The notes below the pieces were generated by a model. The model was not told the origin of the DNA. It saw nothing but the letters and a program-made list of their open reading frames with translations, and ran no database searches. A stretch of 64,000 nt of DNA from [Mycobacterium] fortunisiensis (GTDB lineage Bacteria; Actinomycetota; Actinomycetes; Mycobacteriales; Mycobacteriaceae), in assembly GCF_019050325.1 (NCBI RefSeq), contig NZ_VOMB01000010.1, positions 248,001 to 312,000 of the forward strand. Reading direction: 5' to 3'. The translations under genes were made by a program, and so were the position numbers. Below are positions 28,785-37,267 of the stretch, one piece after another (position 1 is the stretch's first letter; each line of letters begins with the position of its first letter).

Positions 28785-29905
28785 CGATCCTCCAACTTCG
28801 TCATCGCATCGAGCATGCTGGTCATCCCGAAGTCGGGGCCGAGGTCGCGAATGGACCCGGTGCGGCAGCCCAATTGGCGCAGGCCGAGGATGTTGCAGAC
28901 TTCTTTGGTCATCGAGCTGTCGAAGAACACATTGTCGAAGTGGGCGCCGACGCGCAGCATCCCGTTCTGCATGTCGATGGCGGCGGCGGCGTTGTCGATC
29001 GCCAACGGTGCCACGTCGAACACCTCGGCGAGTTCGCGGCGGTAATCCACCAGCGCCCGGCTGAGCTTGGCACTGCTGGCGATGCTGTTGTGCAGCGCAT
29101 CGCCATTGTTGTCCAGGAGCCCGTTGAGCTCGTCGACCAGCCCGTTGAGCTGCCGGCCGGTGTCGCCGCGGCCCACGCTCTCCGATGCCAGCAGGTCGGT
29201 GAGTTGCCGTACGTAGGTGCCGAATTCACGGACCTGGCCCTCGTTGCGGGCGGCGCTGTCGGTGAGCTTGCTGAGGTTGGTGATGATGGCGTCGAGGTTC
29301 TGCTTGGTCGCCGCCCCGCCGTCGGCCCCGGTGCGCAGCGCATCGGACATCCCGGCCAGGGCCTCCTTGATCTGGGGCCCGCTGGTGGAGGTGATCGCGG
29401 AGGTGGACGACATCAGGTCGGCCAGTGGGCCGTTGCCCTTGCCGTCGCCGCCCATGGCGCCGCCGAGTTTGTCCACCATCTTCAGCACCCGGTCGAATTC
29501 GACTGGGGTTCTGGTGTTCTGCGGACCCAGCACGGCGTCATTGGCGAGCAGCGGCCCACCCGAATAGGCGGGGGTGAGCTCGATGTGTCGGTCGGTGAGG
29601 ATCGAGGTTCCGACGGTGACCGCTGAGACGTCGGCGGGGATGCTGGTGCCCGGATCCACCTCGATGGCCACGTCGACGTGGTCGCCGCGGTTGTCGATCG
29701 CACTCACCTGCCCGACCGGCATGCCCAGCACCGACACGTCGTTGCCGACGTACAGACCGATGGCGTTGTCGAACTGGGCGGTGAACCGCAGCGGTTCGGT
29801 AGGGCCCGGGCGCAGTAGATAGGCGCCCGTGACGGCGATCGCCACGGCGCTGATCAGTACCACCACCAGTGCGGTCTTGCGAGTCATCTGCAGTCCCGGC
29901 TTCAT
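28781..29905 (-). CDS. Mce family protein MceD
   Basis: 374 residues. N-terminal helix (ALVVVLISAVAIAVTGAYLL), MCE domain (FTAQFDNAIGLYVGNDVSVL, GMPVGQVSAI) and a helical needle region rich in Asn, Leu and Ala. Two Cys near the C-terminus (EVCNILGLRQLGCRTG) could form a disulfide. Start ATG 29905 overlaps the mceC stop; GTG/ATG codons further upstream lie inside mceC and are not needed. Confidence 0.92.
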   Translation of the reverse strand: MKPGLQMTRKTALVVVLISAVAIAVTGAYLLRPGPTEPLRFTAQFDNAIGLYVGNDVSVLGMPVGQVSAIDNRGDHVDVAIEVDPGTSIPADVSAVTVGTSILTDRHIELTPAYSGGPLLANDAVLGPQNTRTPVEFDRVLKMVDKLGGAMGGDGKGNGPLADLMSSTSAITSTSGPQIKEALAGMSDALRTGADGGAATKQNLDAIITNLSKLTDSAARNEGQVREFGTYVRQLTDLLASESVGRGDTGRQLNGLVDELNGLLDNNGDALHNSIASSAKLSRALVDYRRELAEVFDVAPLAIDNAAAAIDMQNGMLRVGAHFDNVFFDSSMTKEVCNILGLRQLGCRTGSIRDLGPDFGMTSMLDAMTKLEDR

Positions 29906-30981
29906 TCGCAGTCCTTGAAATATTGGTAGCGCTCCGGCCATTTCCATTGCTCGGCACGGCCGCTGATGGCGCACATCCAGGAATCCACCATCAGCCCGCC
30001 GGGGAGCATGAAGTCGAGGAACGGTCCCGATCCGGTGGCGTTGGCGGCATTGCGCATGGCCACCGGCATGATCTGGAACAGGTTGCGCAGCAAGGCGTCG
30101 TGGTCGCCGAGCATCGAGGTGACCTGCTGCAGATCCGTCAACATCTTGTCGATCTGGGCCCGGTCGGTTCCCACCACGCCCTGGGCGGTGGTGATCAACG
30201 CGGTGGCCGCCTGCAACAGACGTTCCACGCTTTGGCGGCGCCGGATGATCTCTCCGGTGAGTTCGCGCCCCTGGGATACCAGGGCGGCCAGGTCGTCGTG
30301 TTGGTCGCCCAGGATCTTGGCGACACTGGCGGTGTTGCGCAGCAGATCCGAGATCTGGTCGCGGCGTGCCGCGATGATCGCCGACAGGTTCTTGACGTTG
30401 GTCAGCGCGTCGGGGAGCACCTCGGGAACTCCGGTGAGTTGCTGCGACAGGGTCTGCATGGAGGTGGCGAACTTCTCGGCGTCCACGTCCTCGAACGTCG
30501 TCGTCGAATCGGACAGCAGCTTCTGCAGGTCGTAGGGAACGGCGGTGTTCGCCAGGGGAATTCGGTTGTCGACCAGCGCGCCACCGCCTTTGGGACGCAA
30601 CTCGACGTAGCGCGACCCGAGCACGGTGGTGAGCTTGATCGCGGCTTTGGTCTCGGTGCCCAGGCGGACGTTGTTGTCGAGCTTCATGGTCACGATGACG
30701 CGGTGGACGGCCAGTTTGGTGGCGGCGACCACCCCGACCGGCACCCCGGCGATGCTGACCTGGTCGCCGGGTCGCAGGCTGGCCGCCTGCAGGAACTCGG
30801 CGGTGTAGGTCCGTTTGCCGAGGTGCAGTGAGCTCAGGGCCGTGCTGGCGACGATCACGACCGTCAGGGCGAGCAGCGCGAGGGTACCGATCACCGCGGT
30901 GTTGCGGTCTTCGAGTGTGCGGGGCCGCCGAGACCGGTGCGTCGGAGTCTGCTGTCGCAGCATTCTCATCTGGTTTTTCAC
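29902..30981 (-). CDS. Mce family protein MceC
   Basis: 359 residues. A basic cytosolic start (THRSRRPRTLEDRN) precedes the membrane helix (AVIGTLALLALTVVIVAST). The MCE domain is TAEFLQAASLRPGDQVSIAG with VPVGVVAATKLAV, and the helical part includes LLRNTASVAKILGDQHDDLAAL. GTG start overlaps the mceB stop (GTGA). The Cys pair common in MceC ends is seen as CAISGR and KDCE. Confidence 0.92.
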   Translation of the reverse strand: MKNQMRMLRQQTPTHRSRRPRTLEDRNTAVIGTLALLALTVVIVASTALSSLHLGKRTYTAEFLQAASLRPGDQVSIAGVPVGVVAATKLAVHRVIVTMKLDNNVRLGTETKAAIKLTTVLGSRYVELRPKGGGALVDNRIPLANTAVPYDLQKLLSDSTTTFEDVDAEKFATSMQTLSQQLTGVPEVLPDALTNVKNLSAIIAARRDQISDLLRNTASVAKILGDQHDDLAALVSQGRELTGEIIRRRQSVERLLQAATALITTAQGVVGTDRAQIDKMLTDLQQVTSMLGDHDALLRNLFQIMPVAMRNAANATGSGPFLDFMLPGGLMVDSWMCAISGRAEQWKWPERYQYFKDCE

Positions 30982-32036
30982 CTGCACTTCGCGGAGTACT
31001 TGCGCTGCCCGCCCGGGGTGGCCGCGTTGACGATGCTCGGAATGATCGGCTTGAGGAAGTTGAACAGGGTGAAGTTGAAGTCGCACGGCATCGCGCTCAT
31101 GGCAGTGGAGTCACCGGTGATGCGCGAGAGTCCCTTGAGTATCGCGGGCAGATTCGAGCCGAGCGTGGCCCACCCGTCGTGGTTGGCCACCATGGTCGAC
31201 AGCATCCCGGGCTCGCGGCTGAGCAGATCGTGCAGGTCGGGTTGGGTGGCGGTGGCGATCTCCGACAGCCGTGACACCGTCGTCGTGATGGAACCGGTCG
31301 ATCCCACCAACTCGTCGCGGCGCGCGTTGAGCCCGGCGATCACCGAACGCATCTGGACCAGCGTGGTCTGCAGCTGATTGCCGCGGGCGGCCAGGTTCTC
31401 GGTGACGGCGTTGAGGCTGTCGATCACCCGGCCCAGAACCTGGTCCGGCCCGGCCATCGACTGGGCCAGCTCCGAGGTCTGGGCGACCAGCACCACCACC
31501 GAATCCGAATCTCCTTGCAGCGCATTGATCAACGCGTTGGAAAGGTTCCCGCGGTTAGTCGGGTCCAGCAGGGTGAACATGGGCTCGAACCCGTTGAGCA
31601 GGTTGGTGACGTCAAAGGACGGCTCGGTGTGCTGCACCGGGATCGTCGCGCCGTCGGCGAGCCGCTCGGGTCGGCCGAAGTCGGCGAGGGTCAGGCCGAG
31701 GTAGCGCTGGCCGATGATGTTCTGGTAGACCACCGAGGCCTTGGTGTTGCCGTACAGCGGCTGGTCGCGCTGGACCCGGAACCGGACGGTGGCCAGCGAG
31801 CTCTCACCCGAGCCGGGATCGTCGAGCGCCACGTCGTCGACCCGGCCGACCCGCACTCCGGCCACCCGCACATCCGAGCCTTCCCGCAGGCCGGTGACAT
31901 CGGTGAATTGTGCGATGTAGGTGAAGGTGTCGCCGTGCACTTCCCGGCGCAGCGTCACCAGGATCGTCCAGGTCAGCGCCAGGCAGACGGTCATGAATCC
32001 GGCGAGCCAGATCAACATGCGGGCGCGGGTTCTCAT
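30978..32036 (-). CDS. Mce family protein MceB
   Basis: 352 residues. N-terminal membrane helix (MLIWLAGFMTVCLALTWTIL), MCE domain (IAQFTDVTGLREGSDVRVAG, VRVGRVDDVALDD), then a helical section and the usual MceB end CDFNFTLFNFLKPIIPSIV. Start ATG 32036 overlaps the mceA stop. The same frame stays open upstream through mceA in a different frame's shadow, so the overlap and RBS context decide the start. Confidence 0.92.
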   Translation of the reverse strand: MRTRARMLIWLAGFMTVCLALTWTILVTLRREVHGDTFTYIAQFTDVTGLREGSDVRVAGVRVGRVDDVALDDPGSGESSLATVRFRVQRDQPLYGNTKASVVYQNIIGQRYLGLTLADFGRPERLADGATIPVQHTEPSFDVTNLLNGFEPMFTLLDPTNRGNLSNALINALQGDSDSVVVLVAQTSELAQSMAGPDQVLGRVIDSLNAVTENLAARGNQLQTTLVQMRSVIAGLNARRDELVGSTGSITTTVSRLSEIATATQPDLHDLLSREPGMLSTMVANHDGWATLGSNLPAILKGLSRITGDSTAMSAMPCDFNFTLFNFLKPIIPSIVNAATPGGQRKYSAKCR

Positions 32037-33352
32037 GGTGCTCCCGAGGGCTGTTCGGCGGGCAGTGGGGCAGGGGTGGGAGCGGGTCCGGGGTTGGGGC
32101 CAGGTTCCGGAGCGGGCACGAATTCCACTGGGTCCGGCGGGATCTCCAGTGTGTTCTGGAGCACCGCATCGGCCGGGGTGGCCGGGTCGGGCAGGGTGAT
32201 GCCTTCTGGCGGGACGTAGGTGCGGGGGTCGGGCAGCCCGTGGGTGTCCACGATCGGGATGCCCTCGGGTGCGGTATCGCAACTCGGGCCGCGCAGCTCG
32301 CCGTACACCGGGCAGTCCGCGCGGTTGTAGAGCCGCAGCGGGGCGAGGGAGACGACGAGCTTGAAGGTGAACGTGACCTTCTGATTGGTGCGGGTCCACA
32401 TTTCGTCGAAGAATCCGTTGACCACGTTGTTCAGCCCGACGGCGACGGCCGGGAACTTTCCGGAGCGGTCGGCGAGCACCCCGACCACCGGGGTCAGGTT
32501 GGTGGTGATGCCCACCAGCTCGTCGGTGTGATTGTCCATGGCGGTGCGCACCGTTCCGACGGTGTGGTTGGCACCGGTCAGCAGGTTCTCCAGGGCCGCG
32601 CGTTGTTCGGCGACCGTGCGCATCGGCTTGACCGCGTTCTGCAGCGAGTCCAAAAGTTCGGGGGCGGTGCTGGACAGCGCGCTGAGCGCGGAGTTCCAGG
32701 TCTGCAGCGTGGGCGGGCCCGAGCCGTCGGTGCGCAGCGCATTCATCTCGGTCACGATCCGGTTGAGACCCTGTGCCGCCGAGGTCAATTCGGGTCCCTT
32801 GCCGGCGGTGGCGTCGGCGATGGCGCGCATCACGCCCAGGGTGTGGTCCGTGCTGGGCCGGCCCACCGCCTCGACCAGCTCGCGCAGCTTGGCCAGCGTG
32901 GTCTGGAACAGCTGGGTCGGCAGGGCGGTGTCCTGTTCGATGACGTCGCCGGATCGGATCGGTCGGCCGCCACCGTTGTCCACCAGTTGCACCGTGGACA
33001 CCGCGAAGGCGTTGCCGGGGACGATGCGGGCGGTCACCGTGTTGGCGATGCCGGCGACGTGGTCGGGACGCAGGTCGATGTCGACGATGTTGTCGCCGCC
33101 GCCCAGCGCGGGTTCGACGGAGCGCACCGCACCGACGAGGACTCCGCGGTATTTGACGTCGGACTTGGGCGGCAGCCCGTCTCCGACGCTGGGCAGCCGC
33201 GCGATGATCTGCACCCGGCGGTCCAGTGCCCCGGTGGACTTGGCGAACATCAGGGTTCCGACGATCGCGCACACCACCAGGAACACCAGACAGGTGAGGA
33301 CCAGCGCGCGCTCGGTGGGCCCGCGGCCGTCGAGTTCGAACTGGTTGGGCAT
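32033..33352 (-). CDS. Mce family protein MceA
   Basis: 439 residues, first Mce subunit of the operon. Membrane helix (ALVLTCLVFLVVCAIVGTLMF), MCE domain (ARLPSVGDGLPPKSDVKYRG, VLVGAVRSVEPAL), helical needle segment and a Pro/Ala-rich C-terminal tail (GPNPGPAPTPAPLP), as in other first-position Mce proteins. The ATG shares its first base with the yrbEB stop codon. Confidence 0.92.
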   Translation of the reverse strand: MPNQFELDGRGPTERALVLTCLVFLVVCAIVGTLMFAKSTGALDRRVQIIARLPSVGDGLPPKSDVKYRGVLVGAVRSVEPALGGGDNIVDIDLRPDHVAGIANTVTARIVPGNAFAVSTVQLVDNGGGRPIRSGDVIEQDTALPTQLFQTTLAKLRELVEAVGRPSTDHTLGVMRAIADATAGKGPELTSAAQGLNRIVTEMNALRTDGSGPPTLQTWNSALSALSSTAPELLDSLQNAVKPMRTVAEQRAALENLLTGANHTVGTVRTAMDNHTDELVGITTNLTPVVGVLADRSGKFPAVAVGLNNVVNGFFDEMWTRTNQKVTFTFKLVVSLAPLRLYNRADCPVYGELRGPSCDTAPEGIPIVDTHGLPDPRTYVPPEGITLPDPATPADAVLQNTLEIPPDPVEFVPAPEPGPNPGPAPTPAPLPAEQPSGAP

Positions 33353-34209
33353 CAGCCACCGAGCCTTCCGCCGGTGTCGACGCCCCAGAACGCCATGGTG
33401 AGCATCATGTTCGTGACGACCATCAGGGTGATGGACAGCCGCATGGCACGTCCGGCGGCGATGCCCACACCCTGCGGACCGCCGGCGGCGTAGAAGCCGT
33501 AATAGCACTGCACCGTGGACATGATCGCCACGAACACCGCCACTTTGATCACCGCGAAGAACATGTCGCGGCCCGAGAGCATCAGGGCGAAATAGTGCAG
33601 ATAGGTGCCCGAGGCCTGGCCGCTGGCCAGGTAGACCACCAGCTGGCACACCACGAAGTTCAGCGCGAGGCACACCACGAACAGCGGGATGACCGCCATC
33701 GCCGACGCCAGCACCCGGGTGGTCACCAGGTAGGGGATCGGGCGGATGGCAACGGATTCCAGCGCGTCGATCTCCTCGGAGATCCGCATCGAACCGAGTT
33801 GCGCGGTGAATCGGCAGCCGGCCTGGATCGCGAAGGCCAGCGCGGCCATCATCGGGGCCAGCTCCCGCACGGTCGCCAGTGCGGTCAAGAGTCCGGTCGC
33901 CGGCCCCAGCCCGAGCAGGTTCAGCGCGTTGTACCCCTCGATCGCCACCACCGCCCCGGCCGCGGCGCCGACCACCAGCACCACCCCTGCGGTGCCGCCA
34001 CCTACCACGATCGATCCGTTGCCCCAGGTGACATCCGAAGACAGCCGCAGGAATTCGCGCGGGTACTTCTTGATCACGATCGGGATGCCGGCCAGGGTGC
34101 GGAAGAAGAACGCCACGATGTGGCCGCCTCGGGCCATCTGGTATTCGGTGGCGCGCACGGCGGCGACCAGTGGGCGGGTGCCGGCGGGCAGGTAGGTGGT
34201 GGCTGCCAT
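33352..34209 (-). CDS. MlaE/YrbE-type ABC transporter permease YrbEB
   Basis: 285 residues, second of the two permeases forming the membrane core of the Mce lipid importer. Five to six hydrophobic segments. The family signature surrounds QAGCRFTAQLGSMRISEEIDALESV, where the EEIDAL motif is the coupling-loop contact for the MceG/MlaF ATPase, which is encoded elsewhere. One base separates it from yrbEA. Confidence 0.94.
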   Translation of the reverse strand: MAATTYLPAGTRPLVAAVRATEYQMARGGHIVAFFFRTLAGIPIVIKKYPREFLRLSSDVTWGNGSIVVGGGTAGVVLVVGAAAGAVVAIEGYNALNLLGLGPATGLLTALATVRELAPMMAALAFAIQAGCRFTAQLGSMRISEEIDALESVAIRPIPYLVTTRVLASAMAVIPLFVVCLALNFVVCQLVVYLASGQASGTYLHYFALMLSGRDMFFAVIKVAVFVAIMSTVQCYYGFYAAGGPQGVGIAAGRAMRLSITLMVVTNMMLTMAFWGVDTGGRLGG

Positions 34210-34210
34210 G

Positions 34211-35074
34211 TCAGAAACTCGTCTTCGGGAAGAGCACCAGGTACATCTGGCTGATCAGCGTGTTCGCCAGCAGTAGGAGCAGGATCGATTGCACCACAGC
34301 GGCATTCACCGAGTTCGCGACGCCGGCTGGGCCGCCGCGGGTGTCCAGGCCCTTGTAGCAGGCGATGACGGCGACGATGACACCGAACACCACGGCCTTG
34401 AGCAACGTCAGCACCAGATCGTCGACCGTGGCGAACGAGGAGAACGTCGTGGTGTAGCTGCCCGGGGTGCCGCCTTGCAGCATGACCGTGAAGGCGTAGC
34501 CGGCCAGGAACCCGATGAAGCAGGTGAACCCGGTCAGGGCCACGGAGACGATCACGGCCGCGGCCAGCCGCGGGACCACCAACCGCTGGATCACCGAGAT
34601 GCCCATGACCTCCATGGCGTCGGTTTCGTCGCGGATGGTCCGGGCGCCGAGGTCCGCGCTCATCGCCGACCCGACGGCGGCGGCCATCAGGATTGCCGCG
34701 ACCAGCGGTGCGCCCTGCTTGATGACGGCCAGCCCGTTGGCTGCGCCGGCCAGCGCGGTGGCACCGAGTTGTCCTGCCAGCAAGCTGAATTGGACGGCCA
34801 GGGTGACGCTGATCGGGATCGCGATGAACAGGGTCGGCACCACGGCGGTGCGTGCCATGAAGACCGCCTGCTCGACGAATTCCCAGAACGGGAAGCGGCC
34901 CCGCACCAGATCGCCACACAGATACTGCACCGCGCGGACGGCCAGGACGCACTGACCACCGACGGTGCGCAGCGCGGCGAGCGGGTGGCGGGTCAGGTAT
35001 CCCCGCCACCACCGCACGACCTGATCGGTCGCCTCGGCGTCGATCTCCACCGGCTCCGTCGGCTGCGTCGGCAC
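34211..35074 (-). CDS. MlaE/YrbE-type ABC transporter permease YrbEA
   Basis: 287 residues. First permease of the Mce system, with membrane segments and the coupling motif around ADLGARTIRDETDAMEVMG. Conserved ends such as YKGLDTRGGPAGVANSVNAAVV are typical of YrbE proteins. It begins only two bases after the P450 stop, so the transporter is expressed as part of the P450-led operon. Confidence 0.94.
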   Translation of the reverse strand: MPTQPTEPVEIDAEATDQVVRWWRGYLTRHPLAALRTVGGQCVLAVRAVQYLCGDLVRGRFPFWEFVEQAVFMARTAVVPTLFIAIPISVTLAVQFSLLAGQLGATALAGAANGLAVIKQGAPLVAAILMAAAVGSAMSADLGARTIRDETDAMEVMGISVIQRLVVPRLAAAVIVSVALTGFTCFIGFLAGYAFTVMLQGGTPGSYTTTFSSFATVDDLVLTLLKAVVFGVIVAVIACYKGLDTRGGPAGVANSVNAAVVQSILLLLLANTLISQMYLVLFPKTSF

Positions 35075-35076
35075 GG

Positions 35077-36345
35077 TCAGCGAGCCCGGAAGGTCACGTT
35101 GAGCTTCTTGAGCCCGCGCAGCATGAAGCTGGGCTCGTACTCGTAGTCGTTACCTGCGGCAAGCTCGATCGCACTGAACCGTTGTGCCATGTCCGCCAAG
35201 GCGATTCGGGCCTGCAGCCGGGCCAGTGAGGCGCCCATACAGGAGTGGATGCCCTGCCCGAAGGCCAGGTGGGTCCGGGCGTTCGGGCGGTCGGGGTTGA
35301 ACTCTTCGCCGTCGTCGTACTGCTCTTCGTCCCGGTTGGCCGAACCGAACACCAGCACCACCAGCGAGCCGGCCGGAATCGTGTACTCGCCGAGTTGCGC
35401 TTCGGTTTTGGTGATGCGGAACATCGACTGCACCGGGGTGAGGAAGCGCAGTGCCTCCTCGACCAGCAGCTCCGACCGGGGCTCCGGATCCTCCTGCAGC
35501 CAGCGCCACCACTTGGGGTTGCGCCCGAGCTGGTGCAGTGTGCCGGTCATCAGCTTGCGCGAGGTCTCGTTTCCGGCGATCAGGATCTGCTGGATGATGC
35601 TCAGGGCCGCACCGGTGGTCAGCGGCTCGTCGTCGTTGGCGTTGGACGCCTGCACCAGACCGGTGAGCAGGTCGTCCTGCGGGTTGGTGCGGCGATCCTC
35701 CAGCTCGGCAGCGAAGTAACGCTGGTACTCGAGCAGGCTGTGGGCCTGCTCGAGGGCGCCGGCCTCGTCGATCTCGGCGCCGATGGTCAACGCGAACTGA
35801 TCCGACCAGCGCCGGAAGTCGTCGATCCGATCGTCGGGCACGTTGAGCGCCTGGGCGATGATCCGCAGCGGCAACGGCGCGGCGAACCGCTCGACGATCT
35901 CCACCGGCTGGTCGGTGGGCAGCGTGTCGAGCAGGTCGCCGACGATCGAGCGGATCCCTGGCTCGCGCTGGGCGACGAAGCGCGGGGTGAACGCGCGGGC
36001 GACCATCCGTCGGTAGTAGTGGTGGTCGGGCGGATCGGCGGTCAACAGGGTCGGGATCATGTCCCAGCCCTGGCCCTTGAGTTCCTCGATCTCGGCGGCC
36101 ACCGATTCCGGTGGTGGCAGCTGTGGCAGACCGAAGGCCGAGGAGAACACCTCGTGGTTGGTCAGCGCCGCGGAGACCAGTTCGCGTGATGTCACGAACC
36201 ACATTCCCCGCTCGGCGACGAAGTGCACCGGCGCTTGGCTGCGCAGCGCTTGGTACCACGGGTGCGGCGACTGCATCGTCTGCGGATCCAGCGGATCGAA
36301 CGAGGCGATCGGGCAGCTGGCGGGCGGGCTGGTGATGTCGGTCAA
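35077..36345 (-). CDS. Cytochrome P450 monooxygenase
   Basis: 422 residues, soluble bacterial class I P450. Cys369 in FGQGIHSCMG is the haem thiolate. The I-helix oxygen-activation motif is AGNETSR, the K-helix is EEALRFL, and DPPDHHYYRRMVARAFTPR lies in the C-helix region. TTG start with GGAGA placed 6 bases upstream. It heads the operon that continues into yrbE-mce, so it most likely hydroxylates the imported compound. The lone small [3Fe-4S]-type ferredoxin at 50105 is a plausible redox partner. CYP family and substrate cannot be stated. Confidence 0.93.
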   Translation of the reverse strand: MTDITSPPASCPIASFDPLDPQTMQSPHPWYQALRSQAPVHFVAERGMWFVTSRELVSAALTNHEVFSSAFGLPQLPPPESVAAEIEELKGQGWDMIPTLLTADPPDHHYYRRMVARAFTPRFVAQREPGIRSIVGDLLDTLPTDQPVEIVERFAAPLPLRIIAQALNVPDDRIDDFRRWSDQFALTIGAEIDEAGALEQAHSLLEYQRYFAAELEDRRTNPQDDLLTGLVQASNANDDEPLTTGAALSIIQQILIAGNETSRKLMTGTLHQLGRNPKWWRWLQEDPEPRSELLVEEALRFLTPVQSMFRITKTEAQLGEYTIPAGSLVVLVFGSANRDEEQYDDGEEFNPDRPNARTHLAFGQGIHSCMGASLARLQARIALADMAQRFSAIELAAGNDYEYEPSFMLRGLKKLNVTFRAR

Positions 36346-36400
36346 GGCCGTCTCCAGGGTTGATGGGCAAGGGCTGCCCGGGGTTTCGAATGTCCGCTTG

Positions 36401-36420
36401 ACTAATTGGTGGACCAATAT
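36401..36420. promoter_or_regulatory. Regulon operator, site A (P450/SDR divergent promoter)
   Basis: ACTAATTGGTGGACCAATAT, containing the dyad ATTGGT-GG-ACCAAT, centred between the P450 and SDR starts. It matches site C (51600-51619, other strand) at 18 of 20 positions. Probable binding site for the TetR protein at 38663, controlling both divergent operons. Confidence 0.7.
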
Positions 36421-36478
36421 AATAGTGAGTTGGGTCATAATCAAGGCTCGATAAACCGGCCGGGAAAGCGAGGGAACG

Positions 36479-37267
36479 GTGCCCATAGCAGTGGTGACGG
36501 GAGCCGGCAGAGGCATCGGACGCGCGATTTCGGAACGGCTCGCGGCCGACGGGATGGACGTGGTGGCAGTCGACGTGGATGCCGCCGCCGCCGACGACGT
36601 TGCCGCCGCGATCGGCGGACGGGCCGTCGCGTGCGATGTCACCGTCGAGGGGTCGGTGGCAGCGCTCGCGGGGGCCGTGCAGCGCCTCGGCCCCATCGAT
36701 GTGCTGGTCAACAACGCCGGGATCTGGCGTTCGCACACCCTGGCCGACAGCACCGTCGACGAGGTCGACGCGGTGTTGCGGGTCAACGTGCTCGGCAGCT
36801 GGCTGGTCACCCGCGCGCTGCTCGACGCGTTCGCCCCCGGCGGCGGCGCGATCGTCAACCTGACCTCGGTGCTGGCCGAACTCGGGGGAGCCGGGCGCGG
36901 GATCTATCCGGCCTCGAAGGCCGCGCTCGTCGCGCTCACCAAACAGATGGCGACCGAGTACGCCCCGCGCGGCATCCGGGTCAACGCCGTCGGCCCCGGC
37001 CTGGTCCTCACCGACGGCACCGCCGGTGAGTTCGCCGACCCCGGACTGCGGGCGGCCGTCGGCGAGTCGATGCCGTTGGGGCGGCTCGGTGAACCCGCCG
37101 ATGTCGCGGCCGCGGTGGCCTTCCTGGCGTCGGAACAGGCCGGCTACATCACCGGTCAGGTGCTCTACGTCGACGGCGGATGGGGCATCAACGGATCGGC
37201 CTTCATCGGTACCGCCGTGCAGAACTACATCGCGGGACTGACCGCGGTGGCAGAGGAGGCAGTGTGA
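36479..37267 (+). CDS. Short-chain dehydrogenase/reductase
   Basis: 262 residues, classical SDR. The Rossmann Gly motif is TGAGRGIG at residue 8, followed by DVTVEGS, NNAG, the catalytic Ser in NLTSVLAEL and Y-x3-K in IYPASKAAL. The C-terminal GYITGQVLYVDGGWG is standard. It oxidises or reduces an alcohol/ketone in the island's pathway, plausibly the product of the P450. GTG start with GAGGGA upstream. The stop overlaps the Rieske gene (GTGA). Confidence 0.92.
   Translation: MPIAVVTGAGRGIGRAISERLAADGMDVVAVDVDAAAADDVAAAIGGRAVACDVTVEGSVAALAGAVQRLGPIDVLVNNAGIWRSHTLADSTVDEVDAVLRVNVLGSWLVTRALLDAFAPGGGAIVNLTSVLAELGGAGRGIYPASKAALVALTKQMATEYAPRGIRVNAVGPGLVLTDGTAGEFADPGLRAAVGESMPLGRLGEPADVAAAVAFLASEQAGYITGQVLYVDGGWGINGSAFIGTAVQNYIAGLTAVAEEAV

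Noticed and set aside
32033..33359. Alternative long minus-strand frame continuing mceB through the mceA region
   Set aside because: It is Arg/Pro-rich out-of-frame translation of mceA; mceB begins at the ATG overlapping the mceA stop.
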